NCBI GenBank assembly: GCA_004352715.1
Contig: SCFE01000036.1
Span: forward strand, 240,810 to 304,809
Length of the DNA stretch: 64,000 bases
Origin: Hofstenia miamia
Taxonomy: Eukaryota; Xenacoelomorpha; Acoela
Direction: 5' to 3'
Position numbers and translations under genes: made by a program
Shown here: piece by piece, positions 21,435 to 36,100 of the stretch
How positions within the stretch are numbered: position 1 is the stretch's first letter
Layout: each line of letters starts with the position of its first letter
The notes under the pieces: generated by a model
Told to the model about the DNA's origin: nothing
Seen by the model: the letters and a program-made list of their open reading frames with translations, nothing else
The model's database searches: none

Positions 21435-24085
21435 TTATTATTAAAAAGCAATCATTAATTAGAATTCCAAATGAATTAAGCACCTGGACTCAATTTATAT
21501 AAATTTTAAGCCCTTTAAGTTAGGTTCATATTTATATTTTTTAATTTTTATATTTGTTTGTGAGTGTTAGTTTGTAGTATTGTTAACTTAAGCAATAAAT
21601 TTGGATTAAATATTATTATTGGGGCTTTAAAGGCATTTCACCAAATGGAAATAAATGCGCTCACTCGTGTGAAATGTAGGAAATTTTGAAATGAAATATT
21701 TTAAATTTTTTATAAATAATTCGGTACAATGCACTACAATTTTCTGTTTTACAGAGATACTTTTACCTCAGTAATATTTTAAGCGAAAAGTGAAGTTATG
21801 ATCAAATGAATTATAGCTTTTTGGCAGAAATTTCCCAAATATTTATTGAGTTATCCATGATATAAATCTTTATCATGAGACTTTAACAATATTTGAGGAA
21901 GAAATAAATTGATATTTTCCATATCTATGCAATTTTGAGGTTGGTGGAGGAAGTTTTTTTGTAACATATCTCATTTATAGAAGCAAAATGTCGCGCCATG
22001 TTTCTATGTAAATATAAGGTTTCAAAAATTTACTACCATTCAGTAAAATATTCAAGTCTGTCTTAAGTGATTTCGCCTCGAATTTGTCTTAGATATTGTT
22101 CAATTGTGACAATTATAGGCTACATGCCACATTATGATTGACATCAACTGAACAAAATGGATCTTTTGCACGTGCATATATTATGCGAAAAACAAAACAT
22201 ATTTCCTTATATTTAGTATTTTTTCACGTGGTTAAAATAAGAAAATTATCCAATTGGATTATTTCCGTTAATTCTCTGTGGAATTTGCTAGAAATTTAGA
22301 ATTTAATGTGCGTGACACCATATTATTTCATGGGGACAGTTACTTGACTTCAAAATATATCAACAAAAATTACATAATAATATTGAAGTTGTAAACACGA
22401 AAAAGCTGTCTGGCAAAATTGGCCATAAATCTGATAACTGCTTTGTAAAGGTCATCCGGAAAAACATTTTTAAAATTTTGAATTCGCATTTTTTCTTTAG
22501 ATTAATAAAGTAATTACGCACCGTAATATTATAAGTTAGGCAATGTCAATGAACAGTAAATCAGTAATAGCCGTTCACTAATCGCCAAGTGCACCCGAAA
22601 GAACGAGAAATACTTGAAAACCTCTTCTATTGTTGGTTGACTGGTTCAATTACTTTTATTTTATCACGTCTTATTTTCATTTAGTACATTTTTACAAAGT
22701 GAAAAGGTATTTATTTCAACTATCATTCATTTATGTAAGTTTAATTACAATCTGATATATTGAGGTTTAGTAAACATCTTTTCAAATTATTTCGCAAACG
22801 ACAGATTTCCAAATGTTCACTCACAGATCACTATTGGAGTGATTGTTTACTAACCTTAGTATATTTTTTCAACCTAACGATCAGCAATATGAATCTGTAA
22901 TTTAATAATGTAGGGATACTGATGGTTAACATTTCTTATGTTCTCATTATCACGATAGAGTAATCGTGATATAACTGTTAACTAATGTCAATAACTTTGA
23001 TTTCGAAGCTAGCCTATATTCAAGATCTATACAATAGTGAAGAAATATGCGGGTCTCGTTTTTAGAATATAAAACTACAAAGTTTAAAGATCGCGATGCA
23101 CGTGTTCACAATTGTGTTTTCAATGTGCCCGTTCATTCTGTTTATGATAAGTTCCTCTTAGTTTAACGCATTATAGATTTATTGGAATTGAATTCACATA
23201 ATTGAAACATCATTTGCCAATATGTGTTCACTCAAGTTGTTCAATGAATCATTACACATTCTTCTTAAAATTTGAACGTAGAAAACGAACAGGTATATTC
23301 GTTGTTTCATTTTTTGTATTAATGTTAGTCGTCAAAATTGTGCACTTCATAAAGTCGATTTAAGTAACAGCCCATAATATCAAACTTATAATGATCTTTA
23401 AAGTTTAGTTTGCTAGCAAAGATGTGTCTATGCTGCCAATAAAACCTTTTGTTAAATTGCTTTCTAAGTTTTCAAACATTGTAATATGTTTAAAAATGTG
23501 TATACTCTACGTTTGCACATAATTTATTTAAAGGCATTTATTATAAATTTAAAACGGTGAAAACTTGCTCATTTTTGCGTAGTAAGCTTTAGAAATATTA
23601 CTTGCATAAATATTGGCCTATAGTACTTTACATTTAGTAAACACCTTCGCGCACATTCAATGTCAATAACATATTTAGTTAATTTAAATCAAACATAAGT
23701 ATATATCTACATGAAATGTAACAAATTGTATATTTGTCTTCCATATTTATATACTTTAGACAATGATTATTATAATGATATAGTAGAACAGAATATTTAG
23801 TTTTGTAAATACACTCATTTATCTGTGCGTTGCTTATTCGTTGCTACTATTTCTTATCTATACTGCTCTGTGAGTGTACAGAATCACTCAGCTGACGTGA
23901 AATTTCATTGTTCGCATGGAAGCGCCGTCAGGTTATTTTTCTTTCTATACTCTGTTAATTAACTTCTACAATATTTCAGACAACGGCTGCATTTTAACAA
24001 CTAATATGGTTTTGTCAGAGTAATGAATCAGACTATGTTTTTCTTGGGTTTTTTAAGCATTCAAGCACCAAATTTGTCATTTCTT

Positions 24086-24119
<34 letters not shown>

Positions 24120-27100
24120 ATTCTATCTTTGATTTTCAAAATATATTGATTAAAATGATCGCGGTATTACAAAACAATAGAAATTTGGTAGTGTACAAAG
24201 ATTCCTATTGTTGTCATTTTAGTCCCAATTAACACCTTTTACCGTTCAATTTGAAAACTGACGCATTCAAATTAAGAATTAGTGCATTCAGATTGAAACA
24301 TAACGCATCCAAATTTAACATATCTCAATCAATTTAAAATATAAGCTATTTAAATTAAAAATTAACGCATTCGAATTATAACATAAGTCATTCAATTTAT
24401 AATAAATATCAAACTATGATTTTATTAAAAAATAAAACTAAGAAAGAAAACAAACTCTAAACTAATACAATGTTCGCTTTATTTTCCATGCAGTAAATCA
24501 TCTTTAGCCATAAATCTTGTGTATAGCCTCTGTACGTACTGCAAAAAAGAATTGCATGAATGAGGCCATCGCATACCTGATTATAACAGTCATATCGGTT
24601 TGTTCATCTTCTAGTATTTGTACAAAATTCATTGAGCTTCTTGGTCTTCGATGCGACAGAGGACCAAAAATATAAATCTGTAATAAAGGTGCTTTGTAAA
24701 TTTGGGCCTTTAGAATTTGGTATTCGCTTCAAATCGATCCTCCCTAAATCCTTTTGCAAAACATATTTAAATTACTCTCATCCTTGTAATAAATAATTTT
24801 ATGCTCTGATGTGAGCCTTAAAATAGATTCAGCAAATCCTTTTAACTTGGCCTTATTTTTTAGTGTAAAGTTGGCTCCATCAAAATGTCATTGTATTGTC
24901 CTTCTGGATACGTCTATTGCGATGTGTGGATTATGTTGGCAGCCAAATGCTTTAGAATTGCTTGACAATTTTGTTACAAGAGCTTATTAATATACTGTAG
25001 AAAGGCTTCAATGAAGAAATTCGAATTTGGAAATTAAAAATATAAAGCTTTCATATATGGTGCTACTGTTTTTCCTGTATTTTCCTGAGCAATAACCATG
25101 GGTTTCCTGATTAAATTTCAATTTTTAAGCATAATTATGATGGCTCTATTATTGCATTTTTTTGCAATACGTACAGAGGTTATACACAAGATTGATGGCT
25201 GAAGATGATTTACTGCATGGAAAATAAAGTAAACATTATGTGTTTATAGTTTGTTTTGTTTCTTAGTTTCATTTTTTAATAAAGGCATAGTTTGGTATTT
25301 AATATAAATTGAATGACTTATGTTTTAGTTTGAATGCGTTGATATTTAATTTGAATAGCTTCTATTTTAAATTGATTGCGTTGTGTTTTAATTTGAATGC
25401 GTTAGTTTTTAAATTGAACGAGGTACCTCTATATGCTAATGGTCTCATAGCGGTAAAATAACATAAACATTAAACAAATGCAATAGAAAATACATGCTGT
25501 GTTAATTGGAACTCGGAACAAAGCGAGAAGGCAAGGCTATTCCAAATGTTGAACCCATTTATTGCAATTGCACGACTATACATGTAAAATGGGAATATTC
25601 GTTTCACAAAGGTCATATTCATATACACGATCATCAACTTCGCAAATTTTAAGCAAATCATTAATATAGTTTAAGGCCATGTCAATTATTAGTGCTATTT
25701 ATTATTTAATTTGAGTATGTACAAGGAGCTAATGAAGTTGTTTCAGAATGAGTGTGATGTGTTCCCATGGCTTAGTTCTTGTTACATAACATACAGCGCA
25801 TTTTATAAATGAGGTTATCAAGTAAACCAACAACAAAACAATTGTAGGAGTCCAGGTGTGTAATTACAAAAGCATGTGCCAAGCGTCTACCAGTTTCTTC
25901 AGTAAGATAGTTCCTAATTTGCCAAAGCCTTCTTAAGGCTATCATGGGTTTTAGACACAACTTCTTTATATGATAAGATGTTTTCAAATATAAACTCAAG
26001 AATTTTTATTCGAATTTTTGGCAACATGGTGGATATTGGATACTAATCGGTATTTGAGGAGTTTCATGAACATGATGACGCTTATAAAGTAGTTATTATT
26101 GTTTAAAATTTGGTGAAGTTCATGTTTCTTATACCTTGTTCCCTGTTAAATCTATGTTAGTGCATTAATACATTTGTATAACGTTGGTATATTACAATAC
26201 ACTGTAAAAAAAATTCAGAAAACAGTATAAATACTTAGACAAAATGACCTATATTAAAAGCGACTCTGAAAATAAACAAAGCGATTGCAATTTATATATA
26301 TATATATATAACGGGCGTTTCAAAAGGAGCGGTTTTTCCAGTAGAGATTTTCTGACAGGCGCGCTCGAGTTCTGTCAAACTCATACGTCATTTTTACTGA
26401 GTATTGTTTTACAATTCATCATGGAAAGTTATACGCCACAACAACGTGTGCAATTTGTTCAATTGTACTATGAAAATCAGCGTTCTGTGAAAAATTTTTT
26501 TCGCAAATTACGCCCAACTTATGGTCCACATAATCGACCTTCAGAATCCACAATTTGCAGAATAAACGAAAAATTGGAAGGGGAAGCAACTGGCTGAGAT
26601 GTCTCGTCGTCTGCTAGGCCACGTGAAGCTCGCAGCGTAGAAAATGTTGCGGCGTAGCCGAGAGTGTAGCCGAAGATCGTGAAGAATCGATTAGCCATCG
26701 CTCTCAACAACTTGGCTTATCGTATGCAACAACTTATCGCATTTTGAAGAAAGATTTGAGTTTAAGGGCATACAAAATGCAGCTCGTGCAGGAATTGAAA
26801 CCGGCGGACCGTCGTTTGCGTCGTGTGTTGAATGAATGGGCTTTTGAACGTATCCAAGAAAATCCGTTTTTTCCGCGCCAAATATTGTTCAGTGATGAGG
26901 CCCATTTCTGGCTCAATGGCTACGTAAATAAGCAAAATTGTCGTATTTTGGTGAAGAGCACATCGTAGTGTATCAAGAGTATCCATTACATCTATTGAAA
27001 ACAACAGTTTAGTGTGCTTTGTGAGCTGGTGGAATAATCGTTCCGTATATTTTCAAAAACACTGCCGGCCAACGCGTTACCGGCAACGGCGAACGTTATC

Positions 27101-30100
27101 GCACCATGGTAACGGATTTTTTGGTACCTCAAATGAAAGCACATGGTCTCCACGATATTTGGTTAAACAAGATCGTGCCACTTGCCACATAGCGCGCAGA
27201 ACAATGGACTTATTTGGACAGCGTTTTGGTGTGTAATTAATTTCACGTTTTGGCCCGGTGAATTGGACACCAAGATAGTGTGATATCACACTGTGGACTT
27301 TTTTCTTTGGGCTACGTATATCAAAAGTCTATGTGGATAAACCAGCGACGATTGAAGCATTGGAAAGCAAATATTGAGCGAATTATTCTAATGCTCGGAC
27401 GCGGCATCGAAAATTGGCGCCAAAGAATGGACCATTTAAAGGCCAGTTGTCCTAACATATGAAGGGCATTATTTTCAAGAAATAATTGTAAAGTATTGTT
27501 TTTTCGGTTCATAATACATTTTCGACCATAATATTATATTTCATTTGTTTTATTTCTACAATCCAAAAACCGCTCATTTTTTATCACCCTTTATATAGTT
27601 TTTATTACCATTAATAAATCATTTTGTGATTATTCAAGTTAGAATTGTTATTTTTCACACGATGGTTAATTCTTTCTCTATACATGTAATTTTTATGATT
27701 CGTGAACTAAGAAAGCACTCAATAACTTGTTAATATTGAGAATTTAGAAATAATTGCTTTGAACTGGCTGTTAAATTCAAAATTATGTTGTTTTCTACTA
27801 AATTAGTTTTTTCAGTCTATAGTTTTTTAACATTATTATTTCTGTTAGTACCTTGACCAAATATTGACCCAAGATTTTCTAAGTAGGACCATGAAATTCA
27901 ATAGTATTAATTATGAATGCGAATTAAGTAAGCAGTTGTATATTTTTTTAGATGAAACGCGTAAAAGTAAGAAATTTAAGACACCTCGCTTCCTGAAGTC
28001 ACTGTTTAATATAAAGAAAAAGAGGTATTTATCAATTTAATAACTTTTCAAGGTAGATTTGTATGTTTACAGATTTTGATCTCCTTTATTTAAAAGTTTA
28101 ACAGATGTCGTAGGGTGAGAATCTATTAAGTTGTTAAATGTAGTTAAATAGTTTTTTCAAGACTAAAGCGCACCACCAAAATGGATTACTAAATTATAAA
28201 TTGCGAGGTTCATGAACTTTGCTAAGAAAGGTAGATGTTAATCGTTTAAATGTTTTTATTAATTAGACAATTATCGTTATAGTAATATTTCCAACCACTA
28301 TGAAGAAGTTAAATACAAGACGTCATTTAGAATTCTGAATTGCCATTCATGATTTTTTTGTCAATTAAAATGTAGATACTTCTATATATTTTTGAACGAT
28401 TCGTTTTTAGTTCGAAATCTAAAGAAGAGCAGGCAAGTTGTTATTGACTTATGATTAATATAGCTTCCTCTTATAATTATTGATATAAATTTTCTCTTCG
28501 ATGTTGTTTCCAAATGTTTTCTGCAGATAGTTCAAACATATTTTTGTAATCGGGTAGATTTGTATTTTCGAAAAATCGGTTTTTTAGTATTGTAAATTCC
28601 AATATTAAATGTATATTTAGAATTGCTTAAGTCCAAACCAAATTTTATATCATCGTGTACAACTTTATTCTAATAAATGCATACAAGTGCAAAGCGGAAA
28701 GCGATTATCCATTTTTATGACATTTATCATTTTAGCACATAAACCTGCATTTATGTACTACCCTACTTACAGTAATTAGAAAATCATTATATATATATAT
28801 ATATATATATATATANNNNNNNNNNNNNNNNNNNNNNNNNNNNNNNNNNNNNNNNNNNNNNNNNNNNNNNNNNNNNNNNNNNNNNNNNNNNNNNNNNNNN
28901 NNNNNNNNNNNNNNNNNNNNNNNNNNNNNNNNNNNNNNNNNNNNNNNNNNNNNNNNNNNNNNNNNNNNNNNNNNNNNNNNNNNNNNNNNNNNNNNNNNNN
29001 NNNNNNNNNNNNNNNNNNNNNNNNNNNNNNNNNNNNNNNNNNNNNNNNNNNNNCGCGATTTAAGAGTTTTAAAACATTTATGTGCACATTCATACAATGA
29101 AATCTAAAGATAAGCTGAGCCGAAAACTTGATTCTACCATTGCTTCATGTCAATTTTCTGCGGTGCAACTGCATGGTGTGTTCCCACAGTTTGCGAGAGC
29201 AACTATTTACAATAGAGTTAAGAAATTTAAAACATTCCACAGTCTTGAAACGCGGCGCGGAAGTGGGCGGCGCAACAAAATTTCCGAGGATGACCTCAAA
29301 TCTTTGTGCAAACTAGCAGAAAATCATTCTCAAAGTTCGGCAAAGGAACTGACCGAGAAATTAGAGATCAAGGGTCGTCCAAAGGTCTTTGCACGAACGG
29401 TGCAGAGAGCACTCAAAAAATCTGGGTACAGTAAGAAAAAAGCAAAGCCAGTCCCAAATTTGTCAGAATCGCAGAAAGAATCTAGAGTCGCATTTTGCAC
29501 CCAAATGAGCGATTATTCTTGGGAGAACGTCTTCATAACGGATGAATGTCTATTCTATTTGCAAAAAAAACAAGCTTTTGTACTGGTGCCGGAAAGAGGA
29601 ACCTCATATCCCGACGTTAAAGTTCTCGCCTTCTGTGATGGTCTGGGGTGTCTTAAGTTCGAAAGGATGTTATCTGATGACCGATTATTTCGGGCAATGT
29701 AGATAGCCAAAAATACTGATCAATTATCAGTGAGTTTATGCTCTACGCAAACACTTTGTTTCCCCGGAAGGATGGATTCTCCAACAAGATGGAGCAACTC
29801 CTCATACTTTAAGGTACACGAGAAATTTCTTCCAAGACGAAAACTTAGAAGTTTTACAATGGCCGGCAAACTCGCCTGACTTGTCGCCGATTTAAAATAT
29901 GTGGAAATTTATAAAGGATATAGTGGAAAGAAAGGTACCAACAACCAAAGGCGAACTTATCAAAAAAATTCAAACTGCAGCAGCCAGAATTTCAAGGGAA
30001 GTGCAACAAAATTTGTTCAATTCGATACCCAGACGATTAAGTCTCTGCATCTCGGCCTCTGGTGAAACGATTGATTATTGAGGGACACCATAAGATAGAC

Positions 30101-33100
30101 CACTTTTTTCTGTTTATTTTATATGTTATTTGTGTTTTTGTATTGTCTGTCAACTTTGAGAAATTCAATGTATAAAGTTACTAATGCGTCTAATTTTTTT
30201 TGTCGCGTAGTATATATATATAATTTTGCTTTTGATTTTCCAACTTAAGATTCGCATCGAGTTTTTTTTCTAATAGCATTCGATATGAATCGAAAAATTT
30301 TCACCTTTTTCAATTATGAATCGGGCAGATTGTTCATTCTAATTCAGGGCCGTATTTTTCAAAGGTTTGTGATAATTATGTTTCTAATTTCTGTCTTTAA
30401 TAAGATATGAATAAATTCATTTTTAGATTAATGACACTCCTACATTGACAGACATACCAGTTCTTCCAGAAAGTATTGTTTTAATTAAGTTTAGTTTATC
30501 ATTTGTACTAACAATTGTTTGGAAATATTATTTAAAGTTTTCCTTTATGAATATTACTATGTAATGCTGCTTAGCTGGTCAAAATGTCCGTTAACCCTTT
30601 CAGGACATTAAATGATTTATTTAGGATCTCACTTTTTAATCATAGTTTAAGTATTTAAAGTTCTTTACAATTATTTGTATTTCATGAAGTAACTTCTAAT
30701 CCTATTTGAAAAAGTTTATTCCTTGAGTCAGTGATGACCTAATTGTCATAAAGGGTAAAAAAATTAACAGAATGTTCAAACAAAACATATTTCGGGTATG
30801 CATAAAATCAATTGCGTTCCTTCAACAAAGATGTTTTTCACCTGTAAAACCTTGATGCATTTGCCTTTCTTTTTGCATAATGCACATCTCATACTTGTAT
30901 CCAAAAAATACTACCAAATAACTACTCATTTTTGATATATTGCAAGTTTTGGATAGCTGTTATTGGAAAAGCATGCTTGTGCACAGTAATGGCTTTCTTT
31001 TAATGTTTATTGCACACTGTAACTATTTATAACTGTTAAATCTAATATACCAAGAAAAATTTTTAAATAGTTGATTTGTGATCTAGTTCATAATAAGATT
31101 TCAGTTGATCTACTAGTTTCATGCCTCCCATTGATATGTAGTATTGTTTATCATATTTGTGCATGAAACTCTTCTTTTTCTTTTTTGACCTTTCAATTAT
31201 GATGTAGATACCATAGTTCCTACTACTTTCCACATTACTGCATTACTTTTCTTTTCTCCAAAACTCCAAAATTTGTATTCACTACTATATAAAATTCTTT
31301 TTCTTTTTTTTACATTTTACAATTTTGGCATACCTTTTCTACATGCATTGGAAATATCTTTATCAAAAAGCGCAATTTCTGTTAGCTTACGAATTAAATA
31401 TGGTGATGAAACAAAATTATAGAAAAGCACCAAAAAAATTCTTATCTAACATTTTTGCAAAGGTCCTATTCAACTTTTGGATTCTTTTTTTGGTAAAGAT
31501 AAGTTGTAATACGGGCTCCTTCATCCAAAGCTTGAATCCCTATTTGATAAGTTTATTCTATATAATTACTTTATTTTGTTTCCACCTTTGAATTTCATAA
31601 TGTGTTCATCAATAACTGGTGATTTGAGAGGAAAATGCTGCTTCAATTTTCAGCCAGTATCATCATCACATTGATAGGCAAAATTGTTAGTGAAATACAA
31701 GGATTGCAGTTATCTTTATATTATCGTGAATTCATGTATACTCCTATGACATTCTCTTTGAACCAATAATCCCGGATTGCAGGGACTTTATCATAGCTTA
31801 TTATAAATGTTATTCCCAAAAATACCTCAGTAGTTGTTCGAAATATCCAACTTTTTGAGATGTATATCTATTAGACTCTTTCGTTATTATATCAATTATT
31901 GCTGTGAAGTTCAAAACCTTCTCAAAGAGGCGTACCCAGGCTATATAATTTAGGGGGGTGCGGCAAACTAAATTATATAAAAACTTTATTGTAATGGTTT
32001 AATAAACTACTCACTATTATATCTGAGGAGAGGGTGATCTTGTTTCAATCTGTATACGCTATGCCCCCCCCCTATGGCTACGCCACGGCCTGGATGAGTC
32101 TAAACATGATCTTTATTTATATTAATTCCTTTTTGTCTAACAAATTTCTCTGATTAAAAGATTATCAGTGAAAACTTCAACTGGATGAACTACTGTTTCA
32201 ACTAATTTTTTGCTAAGATATAATATCCATACAATTGCCATTGCCTAATTGCTTTTCTTTTTCATAATTTTTTCGTAAAATTTCTTCCGTTCTTATTTGG
32301 TTTATATTCAATTTAACGTCGATATTTTTAGATGAACAGATATCTCTTTCAGTAGCACATTATAAAAGAGGAATTAGTCCGAGAAAACGCCGTCCGCCCA
32401 CAAAGAAAGTGCAGGTACATATTTTTGTTTTCATTAGTAACAAATTCTTATAATCGGTATAAAATTTTTCGATCAAAATCATTATTAATTTTCTGAGTAA
32501 AATCTCCATACTGTTAATAGTCCAGTTGCTATGAATCTTTATTTGTAGGACCATTGACCATCTAACTGTAAGACTTCTCTCCTTTGGTAGCTTAAATGGG
32601 AAGGGCCTAGTAGGTTTCCGTGGTTGACGTTTACCGTAATATGTCGTGGCGGGCATTTACCGTACTATTTCGGTAGGCGTGTCCATATGTATGCTGTTGT
32701 TTGGGTTGAGTTCGGCAGACGGATCTAGTTATCTTTATTTCTCGTTTTGAATGTTTTCTATTAAATCTAAGAAAAAATTTATATTTTTAGCTCCGAATCG
32801 CTCTTCGGTTTTTCTCTGATGCTCAGAATCAATAGTTCTGAACATTAGGGTTTGATTAGGTTTCAAGTGAAAATACCTTCTAGTACTATGTGAGGTGATC
32901 CGATAGAATCTAAAAACACCTTCCATGTCATCGTAACTCTGGCATAACATTAAAAGTATTAATTCTAGTTGTTACGTACGATTAGTCTTTTATTAGAGAT
33001 TTCATTTTATGACTGGACTTCCCCAAATTATTTCCATCATTGATTTCTCATTTGTTGCCCAATAAAACCTAATCTTTGCCTCCTGCAGTTTTGGAAAAAG

Positions 33101-36100
33101 ATCTTGGAGGTATTGAAAGGCTGCTGACTCCTTGTCATGAGCAGTGACAAATTGCTTAACGAGGCCTGGCTTGATGTGCAGTGGTGACATAAGCATTTTA
33201 TGAGGTTCTATTAGCTCTTCCTAACAGAAAGTTCGGTAACTTGTGGCCAGTCATTTGTTGTAGTAATACTTTTGAGTGCCACGACTGTACCAGGGACAGA
33301 GGAAACAAGGAAATTTCGTGAAGCCTCCTTGAAGACCCATTAGGAATGACTCAATTTGAAATCACCGATAAACTTCCATTCGTAGTCATCATACTTTAAT
33401 ACACTCAGCAACATTTTGACACTGGTGTAATCCTCCTTGCGGTGCACAGAGTGGGCCATTGAAAGAGACGGGTTGTTGTTTCCATTTTGCAGCAAAACAA
33501 CTTTGAGGCTCCGTGAACTGTCATTGAATAGGATTGCATGGGATACCTATAGGCTATAGCCTGGAATAGACAGGCAATATCGTTGCAGAAGCGCATGTCA
33601 TCAAGTTGACTGAAGACGTTGGAGAATCTTTTATGCATCTTTCTCTGCTTCGTGAATTGTACGCTATCGTTAACAAGTTCCACTATTTGAGCCTGGATAT
33701 CGGAAGTTCAGCTTTTGATTTCGTACGGCGAGGTCCCTAATTTAATCGTTCCTTCTTTTTGGTTAGGAAGTCTCCTGAAGATGGCCAATGCCGCCTAGGA
33801 GGAGCTGTTGTGGTACTGTGGCGATGGAAGAACGTTTGTCTGGATAAACGATCGTAGGGCCATTTTTGCCAATGCGAGGTTTTTTTGCGTTTACCATACA
33901 AAAGTAGCAGTTGTTTGAGTGGTCCGTCGGCTCTCGTGAAAATCGCGGTATGGCAAATTTAATGGCTTACTTCTTTCCTTTGTACCAGCCTGTAATATAG
34001 GACATAATAATGCAATAAAAATCAAGTGTTCAATTTACCCTCACGAATTTTCTTGCAATATTGGCATGCGAAATGCTGTGAACAAGATTTTTTTGGGGCC
34101 GACGGACACGCCGAAGTATACCTTAGAGGCCTCGCACATTATACTACTTGCTTCCACAGAATACGCTCTTGGCTTTATGTATTCTCCGCACACGTAGCAG
34201 AAGGAATCAGCTTGAGGCAAACCACCTCTTGATGTCATTCACATAACTTCTCTTCAACCACGAATTGTTATCCTTTTTGTCTGCAAAAGCACGAATTGGA
34301 ATCTTAATTCGTGACGCCTTTGCTTTTATACTTGTGCAGGGTGAGTCAGTTTATCACTATAGTCTTTAAACAAGTGCTTAATTCTTTTTGGCTGATTACA
34401 TAGAAATCACGTGTACAATGAATGAAGTGCATGCTTATAACAAGTGTCTGTTTGCTTCTTACTGTCTGCGTAAAGTTTAGAAATAAATGAATTCTGACTC
34501 ACCACAGCTATTTTAGGAGTGTTTAGGGGAATCGTATAAACATCTAGAGAACTCTAACAGTTCAGGAATATAATAGGGGAAACCAGGTATTAAATGCAAA
34601 TCGAGAATTTTCTCGAAAATACGTGATTTTCCAAATTTCATTGTCCCGATCACAAAAGTAAAGTTTTTTTTAAAATAATGCCGATTTCCTTTCTGTTCTT
34701 GACTTAGCAGCCTAGGAAGACACACTTTCAACCCAGAAACAGAACAAAACTGAAAATTTGTTACATAGTGTAATTGATATTGTCTGCAAAGTTTGATTTA
34801 ATTTTAACCAAATGTAATACTGCCCAAATTTTCTTGTTGAATTGTATAACAATTTTTTCTAGTGTGGGAACTTCTAATGCAAAAATCGAAACTGTGTTTT
34901 TTATCAGTAACGTAAAAGATACCTGACAGGGTGTCTGCGCTGCCTGGACATTTTAAGTTATTGCCTTGAACAGTGCCTTTATTGACTGGAACTACCTTTA
35001 AATTCTATTTTTTTGCGTCCAATTTATTATCTTGTCTAAATGTTTACCTTCGCATCCTCTTCCTTTGACTTAATGTATATGTCATTGTTAGTTTTATATG
35101 TTTAAAGGTGGTTGCATCAACCATTGCCAGTGATTGGGATTAAAATGTTAATTCGGCACAATCTCCTCTCAGCGTACTTTTAAGACATTTTAATGATGAA
35201 ATTTACTTTCATATCAGTCTATGATTTATTGATTACCTGGAAAATGATTTAATCCAAATGTTTCCAAACTTGTTCCATTAAGACAATTTATCAAAGTTGA
35301 ACCAAATCAATAAAGCATTACAATATTTTAAGCCGTTTTCTTTGTTGAGTGCAGTCTCCAATCGATAGATACAACATGTCTATTGATGTGTTTGGTTACA
35401 GAACGCCATAAATTTCTTACTGCATTGATAATTATGCCTCTTAAAAACCTAAATTTTCGAAAAGTACTTATTTTGTTTTGCTACTTTCCTAGTATTTACT
35501 AAATAACAGGTCAGTTATAGAAAATGGCAAATAAGTATTTATTTCTTTTGCACAATTGGCTATTAATGAATTTCAAGTTATCATTAGACTAACAAGTGAC
35601 ATTAGGAATGTTCTGACTAAAATTTGAAATTGCAGTAACAACTCCATCGTCTTAGCACAGCTTGATATCACAAATTATATGGATGTTTCCACCTGACGTT
35701 TCCTTCATCACTTTTGCAACAGCTAGAAGTAGACACATTTCTTAAAGTAAACTCATCATAAGCACAGAGATATAATAATATAGTGCTGCAAGACTGTTTA
35801 AATTTGCCATCTTCCTATAGAAGATTGTCAGCATAACAACAAAATGCACTTGCGCTCATGTACCATTCAGTATGATATTTCCATCAATCTTATTCTTTCA
35901 ACATATCAATGAAGTTGTTAACAATTTTGCAGTTGTCCGTACTGATTTCAGCAAAAAAAGTGTTTTTCGTTCAACCCTTATCAGTACGTTTAAAACTACA
36001 ACCTTTATAGTACTTGTGCCTACATTTTGTAGTCAATAATAATTTTGAAAATGTCTCTAAAAAATCATTTTATTTACAAGACTAAATAACAGGTCAGTTA

